Shown here: piece after piece, positions 8,641 through 15,415 of the stretch
Numbering within the stretch: position 1 is the first letter of the stretch
How the letters are laid out: every line of letters starts with the position of its first letter
Assembly (NCBI GenBank): GCA_029938555.1
Contig: JAOZUR010000002.1
Span: 39,401 to 73,046, forward strand
Direction of reading: 5' to 3'
Source of the DNA: Candidatus Sabulitectum sp.
Lineage (GTDB): Bacteria; Fermentibacterota; Fermentibacteria; Fermentibacterales; JCC-6
Length of the DNA: 33,646 nucleotides
The notes under the pieces: model-generated
The model's input: the letters and a program-made list of their open reading frames with translations, nothing else
What the model was told of the DNA's origin: nothing
Databases searched by the model: none
Position numbers and translations under genes: made by a program

Positions 8641-8712
8641 GAGGTCATGGCTGACAGCGTTTTAGCACTTTTTTTAGCGTGGTTGCAATATACCTCAAAT
8701 CGATCCACGTTC
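8641..8712 (-). ncRNA. SAM-II-like riboswitch upstream of metK
   Basis: On the minus strand the leader shows the SAM-II core in order: P1 5' strand CGUGG (8709-8705), loop GAUUUG, a variable part GAGGU (8696-8692), UUGCA, P1 3' strand CCACG (8682-8678), an A-rich linker and GCUAAAA. These elements and their spacing match the SAM-II (metA-type) consensus as I remember it. The pseudoknot partner ACCUC is at 8645-8641 and pairs perfectly with GAGGU, but about 14 bases separate it from GCUAAAA where the consensus has almost none. The SAM-V class shares this ligand-binding core and is the main alternative. The metK context and the terminator directly downstream support a SAM OFF switch. Confidence 0.85.
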
Positions 8713-8718
8713 ATCTGT

Positions 8719-8747
8719 ATTATACATGAAACCCTGAATCTCGTAAA
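8719..8747 (-). promoter_or_regulatory. metK: Sigma-70-type promoter for the metK operon
   Basis: On the minus strand TTTACG (8747-8742) and a perfect TATAAT (8724-8719) are separated by 17 bases. Transcription would start near 8712, a few bases before the 5' strand of riboswitch helix P1, exactly where it should for the aptamer to be included. Confidence 0.75.
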
Positions 8748-8762
8748 GAGTTCCAGGGTTTC
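8728..8762 (-). terminator. Hairpin after the carboxyltransferase gene, overlapping the metK promoter
   Basis: Nine perfect pairs GAAACCCTG/CAGGGTTTC enclose a loop with three further CTC/GAG pairs. It lies 15 bases after the stop codon of the upstream gene. There is no clean U-tract (TTTCATGTAT follows), so it may be a weak terminator or an mRNA 3'-end stabiliser. The metK -35 box lies in its loop and 3' side. Confidence 0.5.
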
Positions 8763-8777
8763 TTTGGTTTGATTTAA

Positions 8778-10499
8778 TTAATCCTCTTCTGCGATTATGG
8801 AATTACTCTCTACAAAAGTTTCCCCGTTGCCCACTGCGCCAGAAAGCCTTTCAGAAAGAGAATCCATATCGTCAGCAAAACGATTCATAAGAGCCTCGGC
8901 TTCAAGAAGGGCTCTTCGGTTTTCTCTTTCCTCTTCAGCCTCTCTGTTTCTATCTTCTGCAACAGAGGCCCATTCAGCTTGTCTCAGACCTTCAAGATAG
9001 CTTTTGCCAGAACTATCTGGAAAAAGATAATAAAGAAGTTTTTCATGGGTAGTTTCTGCAAGAGTCAATTCGGTTCCAGCAGCAACAGGAATTCTTCTGT
9101 TAAAACCTGAAGAATCATACTGCCGTTCATCCCTGAACCCGCAGACTTCTTCTCTGTAGTCGGCATCAATTGGGAAAGGAGTTTTTCCATAAAATCCTGC
9201 TATCAAATTAAAATACTGAACTGGATTAACCGATTTGCCCATTGCTGTAAAGTAAGCTTTCACTCCAACAATCTGCGAAGTAGGAGTAACAAGCGGGCAC
9301 CATCCGGCTTTGTGCCTGATTTCTTGAACGGCTTCAAGAGCTTTTCCAAGATATTCTGATTTTTCATCTCGCGCAAGCTGATTTACAAAATTGCTGTACA
9401 TACCACCGGGAATCTGCGCACTTAAAACTTCCATATTAGGCTTTGGGAAACCACATGCCTGCTCCATTGCATGGGTAACTTCAAGAGCTTTATCTATCTT
9501 CCCATTAGCTAGAAGACTTATGATCTGACGAACCATGGGAAGAAGTTTTTCTTTTCCCGGCCACACTGACTTATGTATCTTCAAATCAAAATCTTTTTCA
9601 ATTTGACCCACAACAGCATACATTTTTTCGTGAATTGGTTTCAAAACTTTGTCTGATAGGTCCAGTCCTGTATCAATTCCCAATTCTTCTGCAAAAAGCG
9701 AAAGGATTTCAATGGATGGATGAGATGAACCTCCAGCCAAGGGAAGAAATGCTGTGTCTATCTTATCTATACCTGCAAGAAGAGCGATTACTGCTGATAT
9801 ATGACCGTAACCTGGCGTGCAGTGAGTATGCGAAACCACAGGAACCGTTAAGGCTTTTTTAAGGGCACGATAGTATTCCCATGCCTCTGCCGGTGTTTTC
9901 AATCCAGCCATGTCTTTATCACTCACCATGTGGGCACCCATTTTTTCAAGCTCTACGCACTTCTGCACAAAGTGATCAATGTTATAAGGAGAACCTGTGG
10001 TATAACACACAGCGGCATCAAATGTACCACCGGCTTCATTTACCCCATCAAGAGCTGCTTTGAAATTCGGCGTATAATTCAAAGCGTCAAATATTCTCAT
10101 TACAGAAGCACCGGCTTTAACCGCTTCTCTGTTAAAATCTCTTACTATATCGTCAGGATACGGATCATAACCGAACAAATTCTGCCCCCGTGATAAAGCA
10201 CGAAGACCGGCATTATATGGTTTAGCAATTTCACTCATTTTTTCTAGTCGGGTGAAAGGATTTTCCCCAAGATACCGCATGGCACTATCCAAAGTGGCAC
10301 CACCCCATACTTCCAGTAACTTGATTCCCGTATCTAGAATCAGAGGAAGAAGGCTCATCACTTGGTCTGTAGACATCCTTGTAGCCAGCAATGATTGCTG
10401 ACCATCTCTAAGGCTCAAATCAACAAATTCAACTGAATCCCGAGGCACAGCTTCCATTTTAGGAGCAGGTTTCTTGTTAAAGATATTCTTTATAGACAT
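8778..10499 (-). CDS. Carboxyltransferase subunit (oxaloacetate decarboxylase alpha / pyruvate carboxylase B type), no biotinyl domain
   Basis: The 573-residue product has the HMGL-like barrel of biotin-dependent pyruvate/oxaloacetate carboxyltransferases: FVDLSLRDGQQS near 26-36, SDKDMAGL with the lysine expected to be carbamylated (K195), and SHTHCTPGYGH (H224 and H226 as metal ligands). The conserved PycA/OadA C-terminal helical part follows (AGWCPLVTPTSQIVG, GFYGKTPFPID). The last 80 residues are charged and helical and contain no AMKM-type biotin site, so a separate biotin carrier protein is needed. The ATG at 10499 follows GAGAAG and is preferred to the GTG one codon upstream. It appears to be its own transcription unit. 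Confidence 0.9.
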   Translation of the reverse strand: MSIKNIFNKKPAPKMEAVPRDSVEFVDLSLRDGQQSLLATRMSTDQVMSLLPLILDTGIKLLEVWGGATLDSAMRYLGENPFTRLEKMSEIAKPYNAGLRALSRGQNLFGYDPYPDDIVRDFNREAVKAGASVMRIFDALNYTPNFKAALDGVNEAGGTFDAAVCYTTGSPYNIDHFVQKCVELEKMGAHMVSDKDMAGLKTPAEAWEYYRALKKALTVPVVSHTHCTPGYGHISAVIALLAGIDKIDTAFLPLAGGSSHPSIEILSLFAEELGIDTGLDLSDKVLKPIHEKMYAVVGQIEKDFDLKIHKSVWPGKEKLLPMVRQIISLLANGKIDKALEVTHAMEQACGFPKPNMEVLSAQIPGGMYSNFVNQLARDEKSEYLGKALEAVQEIRHKAGWCPLVTPTSQIVGVKAYFTAMGKSVNPVQYFNLIAGFYGKTPFPIDADYREEVCGFRDERQYDSSGFNRRIPVAAGTELTLAETTHEKLLYYLFPDSSGKSYLEGLRQAEWASVAEDRNREAEEERENRRALLEAEALMNRFADDMDSLSERLSGAVGNGETFVESNSIIAEED

Positions 10500-10675
10500 C
10501 ACTTCTCTTTTCAGGTTACAATGAGGGGTTACACCAGTTCCTTCAGGGGATTATATTGAAAGTAAGGGGAGGAGTGTTACTGCAACATTTCTATTTGTGT
10601 CGATTGCTAAATACGGTAGGGTAATTTTCGTACTGTTTGTCAATTGATTAAGCAATCCGGAGGGCATTTAGGGTA
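10500..10675. other. Divergent intergenic region
   Basis: This gap separates the divergent carboxyltransferase and TPR genes. On the minus strand a perfect TATAAT occurs at 10555-10550 without a convincing -35 box, and TTGACA occurs at 10643-10638 without a good -10. On the plus strand GGAGGG lies 11 bases before the TPR start, a long but possible ribosome-binding spacing. I see no hairpin with a U-tract. Confidence 0.3.
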
Positions 10676-11497
10676 ATGAAAACTAGGGTACAAAGTCTTC
10701 TAATCAAGGCTAAAAAACAAGTTCTTGAAGGCAGGCGCGAGGAAGCGCTGGAAAACATTAAAAAAGCGTTAGCCTTGGATCCAGGAGAGATAACAATCAC
10801 CGAAGTACTGATTTCTTTGGAACAAATTGAAACTCACAGGGTTCAACATGAAGCTAACCTTGTTGTTAATGTAAAAGAAGAGAATACTAATATTGAAAGG
10901 AACGCAAACGATAATATGGATTCCAAGCTTGAAAAAATATTCAACTTATCTGATGAAGCCCTGAAAGCCGGTAATGATTCCAAAGCTCTTGCATACTTAA
11001 AAAAAGCAGTGCAGCTTTTCCCAAATGAAGAAATAGCACAGCAAAAATTTGATATTCTCAAAAATCAGATGAAAGCAATAAAACTGGTTAAAATCGGTTT
11101 GAAAAAACTTTCTGAAGGCGATACTAAAAAGGCAGTGATTGCTTCAAGAAGGGCTTTTAATCTTCTTCCTGAAGTAAAGGACCTGAATAAACTTTTATCC
11201 ATGATTGAATCAAAAAATATCAATTCTACTGAGCAAGAGGCGGACATAGACATAGACATGGATGAAGAACCTGAAGTAACAACCGAAACTGTAAAAAAAT
11301 CTGAACCAGCTTCTAAAATTTCTCAGGCTGGTGAAGCTCTTCTCTGGGCGGATAGAATAAGAACTGCCGTAAAAGATGATAATTTTGAAGAAGCTGGCAA
11401 AATGGTAATCGAAGCAGTCAAAAGACATCCCAATGACGAACTTCTAGATTCTTTTTACTCTAAGCTTAAAAGGCTTGGATTCGTTAAAGTAAAATAA
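10676..11497 (+). CDS. TPR-like helical repeat protein of unknown function
   Basis: The 273-residue protein has no signal peptide or membrane segment. It contains tetratricopeptide-like helix pairs with the A-L-x8-P pattern: EEALENIKKALALDPGE (about 22-38), SKALAYLKKAVQLFPNEE (about 102-119), TKKAVIASRRAFNLLPE (about 149-165) and FEEAGKMVIEAVKRHPND (about 237-254). Between them are acidic, low-complexity linkers (EADIDIDMDEEPEVTTE). It probably acts as a protein-binding scaffold, but the partner is unknown. Its stop is only four bases from the stop of the convergent small membrane protein gene, with no terminator between. Confidence 0.75.
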   Translation: MKTRVQSLLIKAKKQVLEGRREEALENIKKALALDPGEITITEVLISLEQIETHRVQHEANLVVNVKEENTNIERNANDNMDSKLEKIFNLSDEALKAGNDSKALAYLKKAVQLFPNEEIAQQKFDILKNQMKAIKLVKIGLKKLSEGDTKKAVIASRRAFNLLPEVKDLNKLLSMIESKNINSTEQEADIDIDMDEEPEVTTETVKKSEPASKISQAGEALLWADRIRTAVKDDNFEEAGKMVIEAVKRHPNDELLDSFYSKLKRLGFVKVK

Positions 11498-11501
11498 TTA
11501 C

Positions 11502-11681
11502 TTAACCTGCAAAAAACCCTGGCACATTTGTAAGCAAAATACCGAAAATTAGGGAAATTATACCTACAAGAAAAAGCAGAGAAGATACTAGTGATTTTCC
11601 ATTACTTTTCCCATTCTTTATAAATCCAAACACAGAAAGTACTAACCCAATGGCAACGAGAACAAGATATGAGTAATTCAA
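11502..11681 (-). CDS. 59-residue two-helix membrane protein, TTG start
   Basis: A TTG at 11681 opens a 59-codon frame ending TAA, 15 bases after the dnaJ stop. GGAG lies five bases upstream of the TTG, a near-ideal ribosome-binding site. The protein has two hydrophobic helices (about residues 4-21 and 31-51) joined by a polar turn NGKSNGKS, so a hairpin membrane topology is likely. I do not recognise the family. Position, spacing and composition make it a credible last gene of the dnaK-grpE-dnaJ operon; similar short two-helix proteins are often missed because of the TTG start. Confidence 0.6.
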   Translation of the reverse strand: MNYSYLVLVAIGLVLSVFGFIKNGKSNGKSLVSSLLFLVGIISLIFGILLTNVPGFFAG

Positions 11682-11696
11682 GTTATCTCCTGTCTG

Positions 11697-12686
11697 TTAA
11701 GAATTTGTTTCTTTTAGTTTTATCCAGAGTGATTTAGTTTCATCGGTCAACTCAACAGGCAACTTTACTACAACTGTAACTAACTGATCTCCGATAACAC
11801 CATTATGACTTACTCCTTTACCACGCATTCGTAAAACTGTATTTGGTTGCGTTCCAGGTTTTATCTTCAGTTTAACTTTCCCATCAAGAGTTCTTATCAT
11901 AAGGGCAGTACCAAGAACAGCCTGAGCAGCAGTGACAGTTACACTGCAAAGCAAATCTCTTCCCTGTCTCTTGAAAAACCTATCCTTTTTCACCCGAAGC
12001 CGGACATGAACAGGCCTGCCACTCACAGAAACCCTTAAAGTTGTACCATCACCGGCTCCTGGCGGTATCCTTAATGCCACCTTCTCGCTACTCTGAATCT
12101 CTCCAGTACCGTGACACAACGAGCACTTTGTTTTTAAAGTATAACCTCGCCCTCCACAATTCGCACATGGATGCATTGTAGAGAAAAAGCCCTGCCCGCT
12201 GGATATCCTTCCAGCACCACCACAACTGACACAAGTCTCTCGACCGGAACCGCCGGCTCCGCCACATTGCGAGCATGTAACTGGCAGTCTTATCAGTTTA
12301 TGAACTGTTCCGCCCTTTGCAGCTGTTACAAAAGGAATCTCTATTTCAATTTGAGATGCTCTACGGCCCGGCTGTCTACCGCCGCCACCACCGCCTCCAA
12401 ACATGGATCTAAGGATATCACTAAGATCACCAAATCCTTCGCCACCGCCGCCTCCGGAAAATGGATCATGACCGCCTTTTCGCATCAAATCATACTGCTC
12501 ACGCTTTTCTGGATTACCAAGAATATCGTAAGCATCGGAGATTCTTTTAAATCGCTCTTCGGCAGCAGTATCATCGGGATTGGCATCCGGATGATTTTCC
12601 TTTGCCAAGGCTCTGTATGCTTTTCTTAAATCATCTGAAGAAACACTCTCAGATACGCCAAGAATTTCATAAAGATCTTTTGTCAA
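11697..12686 (-). CDS. dnaJ: DnaJ (Hsp40) co-chaperone
   Basis: DnaJ delivers unfolded proteins to DnaK and stimulates its ATPase. The 329-residue product has a J domain (1-68) with HPD in KENHPDANPDD, a Gly/Phe-rich linker (about 72-105), and four zinc repeats CSQCGGAG, CVSCGGAG, CANCGGRG and CSLCHGTG, followed by the C-terminal substrate domains. It is about 40 residues shorter than typical DnaJ: the stretch joining IPPGAGDGTTLRV to VRLRVKKDRFF lacks the usual GExGxxGGxxGDLYV loop. The start is TTG, and TTGA overlaps the grpE stop, so translation is coupled to grpE. Confidence 0.93.
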   Translation of the reverse strand: MTKDLYEILGVSESVSSDDLRKAYRALAKENHPDANPDDTAAEERFKRISDAYDILGNPEKREQYDLMRKGGHDPFSGGGGGEGFGDLSDILRSMFGGGGGGGRQPGRRASQIEIEIPFVTAAKGGTVHKLIRLPVTCSQCGGAGGSGRETCVSCGGAGRISSGQGFFSTMHPCANCGGRGYTLKTKCSLCHGTGEIQSSEKVALRIPPGAGDGTTLRVSVSGRPVHVRLRVKKDRFFKRQGRDLLCSVTVTAAQAVLGTALMIRTLDGKVKLKIKPGTQPNTVLRMRGKGVSHNGVIGDQLVTVVVKLPVELTDETKSLWIKLKETNS

Positions 12687-13291
12687 CTGACACCAGCCCC
12701 ATTCTGAGCCGGAACCTTGCCTACTTTAACCCGAACAGGTCTTAAAAGATCATTCCCAAAATAATATCCTTTTTGGAATACTTCTAAGACAATATCCACT
12801 TCGCCTTCTTTCATCTCCTCAGCAACCATAGCCTCGTGGATATTAGGGTCAAATGCGTCTCCAGATTTAGTTGGAACCTCTTCAAGACCTTCTCTTTTCA
12901 GAACGCTGTGAAGCTGATCAGATGTTTGCAGTATTCCGTCAACTATTTCTTTGTCGGAATGGTCCCCCTGACAGGTAATTCGGGCTCTATCAAAATTATC
13001 TAAAACTACAAGAAGTTCTTCAATAAGTTTCCTGCGACCCTGTTGAATGAGTCGGTTGAAATCTCTTGCTTGGCGTTTTCTGTAATTATCAAACTCTGCA
13101 GCAAGTCTCTGGTATTTGTCAAGAATTTCCTCTCTGTCCTTTAAAATATCAGAAATTGAATCTTCAGGGGATTCTATTTCTATTTCATCTTCGGAGTGAA
13201 CTTCTATTTCTTCAGGGACCTGGGCAGGGCGGGGCGCCTGGCCCCGCCTTCCATTTTTATCTGTTTTTTTATTTCTTCTAGGATCGCTCAT
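12683..13291 (-). CDS. grpE: GrpE nucleotide exchange factor
   Basis: GrpE releases ADP from DnaK. The 202-residue protein has a basic and acidic disordered N-terminus (1-45), the long dimerisation coiled coil (about 48-110, LKDREEILDKYQRLAAEFDNYRKR) and the C-terminal beta domain with FDPNIHEAMVAEE, VLEVFQKGYYFGNDLLRPVRVKV, which is the family signature. The ATG overlaps the dnaK stop by one base (TGATG). Its place between dnaK and dnaJ differs from the common grpE-dnaK-dnaJ order. Confidence 0.96.
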   Translation of the reverse strand: MSDPRRNKKTDKNGRRGQAPRPAQVPEEIEVHSEDEIEIESPEDSISDILKDREEILDKYQRLAAEFDNYRKRQARDFNRLIQQGRRKLIEELLVVLDNFDRARITCQGDHSDKEIVDGILQTSDQLHSVLKREGLEEVPTKSGDAFDPNIHEAMVAEEMKEGEVDIVLEVFQKGYYFGNDLLRPVRVKVGKVPAQNGAGVS

Positions 13292-15183
13292 CAGTCATCC
13301 ACCACTTCAAAGTCAGCATCAACAGAATCATCTGCTGGTTGCTCTTCAGGTTGTTCCTGATCGCCTTGCGGTGCCTGCTCTGCATTCTGCTGGTGCATCT
13401 TGGCGCCTATTTCCTGCCATACTTTTTCAAGCTCTTCTACCTTGGTTGTGATTAAACTATCGTCATCACCCTCGAGAGCTTTTCTTGTCTCAGAAATTGC
13501 TTCTTCCAATTTTGCTTTATCAGCAGTATCAAGCTTGTCGCCTAGTTCCTCTATCTGCTTCTCCACCTGATACGCAAGGTTTTCACCTTTGTTTTTTGTA
13601 TCAACAGCAGTCCTTCGTTTCTCATCATCGGCTGCATGTACTTCTGCATCTTTAACCATCTGATCAATATCATTCTCAGAAAGACCACTTGATGCTTCTA
13701 TTTTGATTTTCTGCTCTTTGCCTGTTGCTTTATCTTTTGCAGAAACATGAACGATTCCATTTGCATCAATGTCAAACTCTACCTCAATCTGAGGAAGACC
13801 TCGAGGGGCTGGTGGAATACCTTCCAGTGTGAATCTACCAAGGGTTCTGTTATCACCGGCCATTTTTCTTTCACCCTGCAGAACATGTATTTCAACGCTG
13901 GTCTGATTATCAGCAGCTGTGCTGAAAACCTGACTCTTCTTTGTAGGAATTGTTGAGTTTCTATCAATAATTGCAGTTGAGACAGATCCAAGAGTCTCAA
14001 TACCAAGTGTAAGAGGTGTAACATCAAGAAGCAACACATCTTTCACGTCGCCACTAAGAACACCAGCCTGAATAGCAGCACCAACAGCAACCACTTCATC
14101 AGGGTTAACGCCTTTGTGTGGTTCACGCTTGAATATTTCAGTAACTTTCTGCTGAACAAGAGGCATTCTTGTCATTCCGCCAACAAGAATTACTTCACTA
14201 ATTTCAGAAGGATCAACTCTTGCATCCTTCAAAGCTTGAATACATGGCTTTACAGTGGCATCAACAAGAGCTGCTGACAACTGCTCATACTTTGCTCTTG
14301 ATAATGTAAGACTAAGATGTTTGGGGCCAGAAGCATCTGCAGTTACAAATGGCAGACTGATATCAGTGCTCTTTGTTGTGGAAAGCTCACACTTGGCTTT
14401 CTCTGCTGCTTCTTTAAGCCTTTGAACTGCCATCTGATCTGCAGAAAGATCAATTCCCTGATCTTTTTTGAACTCACTAACCATCCAGTCAATAATTATC
14501 TGATCAAAGTCATCGCCACCAAGGTGAGTATTCCCGTTGGTTGATTTAACTTCAAAAACACCATCACCTATTTCAAGAATGGATACATCAAATGTTCCAC
14601 CACCAAGGTCATAAACAGCAATGGTTGAATTGCCTTTCTGCTTATCCATACCATAGGCAAGGGCAGCAGCTGTAGGCTCATTTACAATTCGAAGAACTTC
14701 AAGGCCAGCAATTCTTCCAGCATCTTTTGTTGCCTGCCTCTGACTATCATTGAAGTAAGCAGGAACTGTAATAACAGCCTGTGTTACTTTTTCACCAAGA
14801 TAATCTTCTGCTGTCTGCTTCATCTTCTGAAGAATCATTGCACTAATTTCAGCAGGTGAATATTTTTTTCCAAAAACCTCTACCCAAGCGTCATTGCTTT
14901 TGCCTTCAACTATTTTAAAAGGAACTCTCTTTGTTTCCTTAATTGCTTCAGCAAAATGCATTCCCATGAATCGTTTTATTGAAAAAATAGTGTTACCTGG
15001 ATTTGCTACAGCCTGTCTTCGAGCCACAACACCAATGTGTCTTTCCCCATTTTTATTAAATGCTACTACAGATGGTGTAGTCCGAGTTCCCTCGGCATTG
15101 GGAATAACAACAGGCTCTCCACCTTCCATAACAGCAACACAGGAATTTGTCGTTCCAAGATCAATTCCAATCACTTTACTCAT
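13291..15183 (-). CDS. dnaK: DnaK (Hsp70) chaperone
   Basis: This is a full-length 630-residue Hsp70 with ATPase signatures [14 protein letters not shown] at the start, [17 protein letters not shown] near 190-206, and [17 protein letters not shown] near 330-346, then the substrate-binding domain ([13 protein letters not shown]) and an acidic C-terminal tail ending EVVDD. The ATG has GGAGGAA six bases upstream. It is the first gene of a dnaK-grpE-dnaJ-small membrane protein operon. I found no CIRCE element (TTAGCACTC-type repeat) or HAIR-type repeat upstream and no obvious promoter, so its heat-shock control is unclear. Confidence 0.99.
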   Translation of the reverse strand: MSKVIGIDLGTTNSCVAVMEGGEPVVIPNAEGTRTTPSVVAFNKNGERHIGVVARRQAVANPGNTIFSIKRFMGMHFAEAIKETKRVPFKIVEGKSNDAWVEVFGKKYSPAEISAMILQKMKQTAEDYLGEKVTQAVITVPAYFNDSQRQATKDAGRIAGLEVLRIVNEPTAAALAYGMDKQKGNSTIAVYDLGGGTFDVSILEIGDGVFEVKSTNGNTHLGGDDFDQIIIDWMVSEFKKDQGIDLSADQMAVQRLKEAAEKAKCELSTTKSTDISLPFVTADASGPKHLSLTLSRAKYEQLSAALVDATVKPCIQALKDARVDPSEISEVILVGGMTRMPLVQQKVTEIFKREPHKGVNPDEVVAVGAAIQAGVLSGDVKDVLLLDVTPLTLGIETLGSVSTAIIDRNSTIPTKKSQVFSTAADNQTSVEIHVLQGERKMAGDNRTLGRFTLEGIPPAPRGLPQIEVEFDIDANGIVHVSAKDKATGKEQKIKIEASSGLSENDIDQMVKDAEVHAADDEKRRTAVDTKNKGENLAYQVEKQIEELGDKLDTADKAKLEEAISETRKALEGDDDSLITTKVEELEKVWQEIGAKMHQQNAEQAPQGDQEQPEEQPADDSVDADFEVVDD

Positions 15184-15361
15184 TTTCTGTTCCTCCTCTT
15201 AAACTTTCTATGTTTAATTGCTTAATTCATTCGCGTTTCTTCTGCCACTATTAAAGCAATTGTCATGCCATTTGATTTAATTTCCGTTTCTTGTTGCACT
15301 GCATTCTATTACTTTAACTTCACAATATTATTCGACTAACTTCTTACCACAATGGTGCAAA

Positions 15362-15400
15362 TGTGACACATACGATTAGTGAGTTATATTAGGTGTCACA
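15362..15400 (+). promoter_or_regulatory. uvrA: Probable uvrA promoter within an 8-bp inverted repeat
   Basis: TGTGACAC (15362-15369) and GTGTCACA (15393-15400) are perfect inverted copies with centres 31 bases apart, three helical turns. On the plus strand GTGACA (15363-15368) and TATATT (15385-15390), spaced 16 bases, make a plausible promoter, so a dimeric or looped regulator bound to the arms would cover it. This is not the SOS box consensus CTG-N10-CAG. AGGAG follows five bases before the uvrA ATG. Confidence 0.5.
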
Positions 15401-15415
15401 AAAACAGGAGTAAGC

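Noticed and set aside
8605-8650. 13-codon upstream reading frame starting at the ATG in the metK leader (minus strand)
   Set aside because: It has no ribosome-binding site, runs through the terminator stem, and its codons are explained by the riboswitch and terminator structure.
15184-15361. CIRCE or other heat-shock operator upstream of dnaK
   Set aside because: Scanning both strands gave no TTAGCACTC-N9-GAGTGCTAA-like or HAIR-like repeat.
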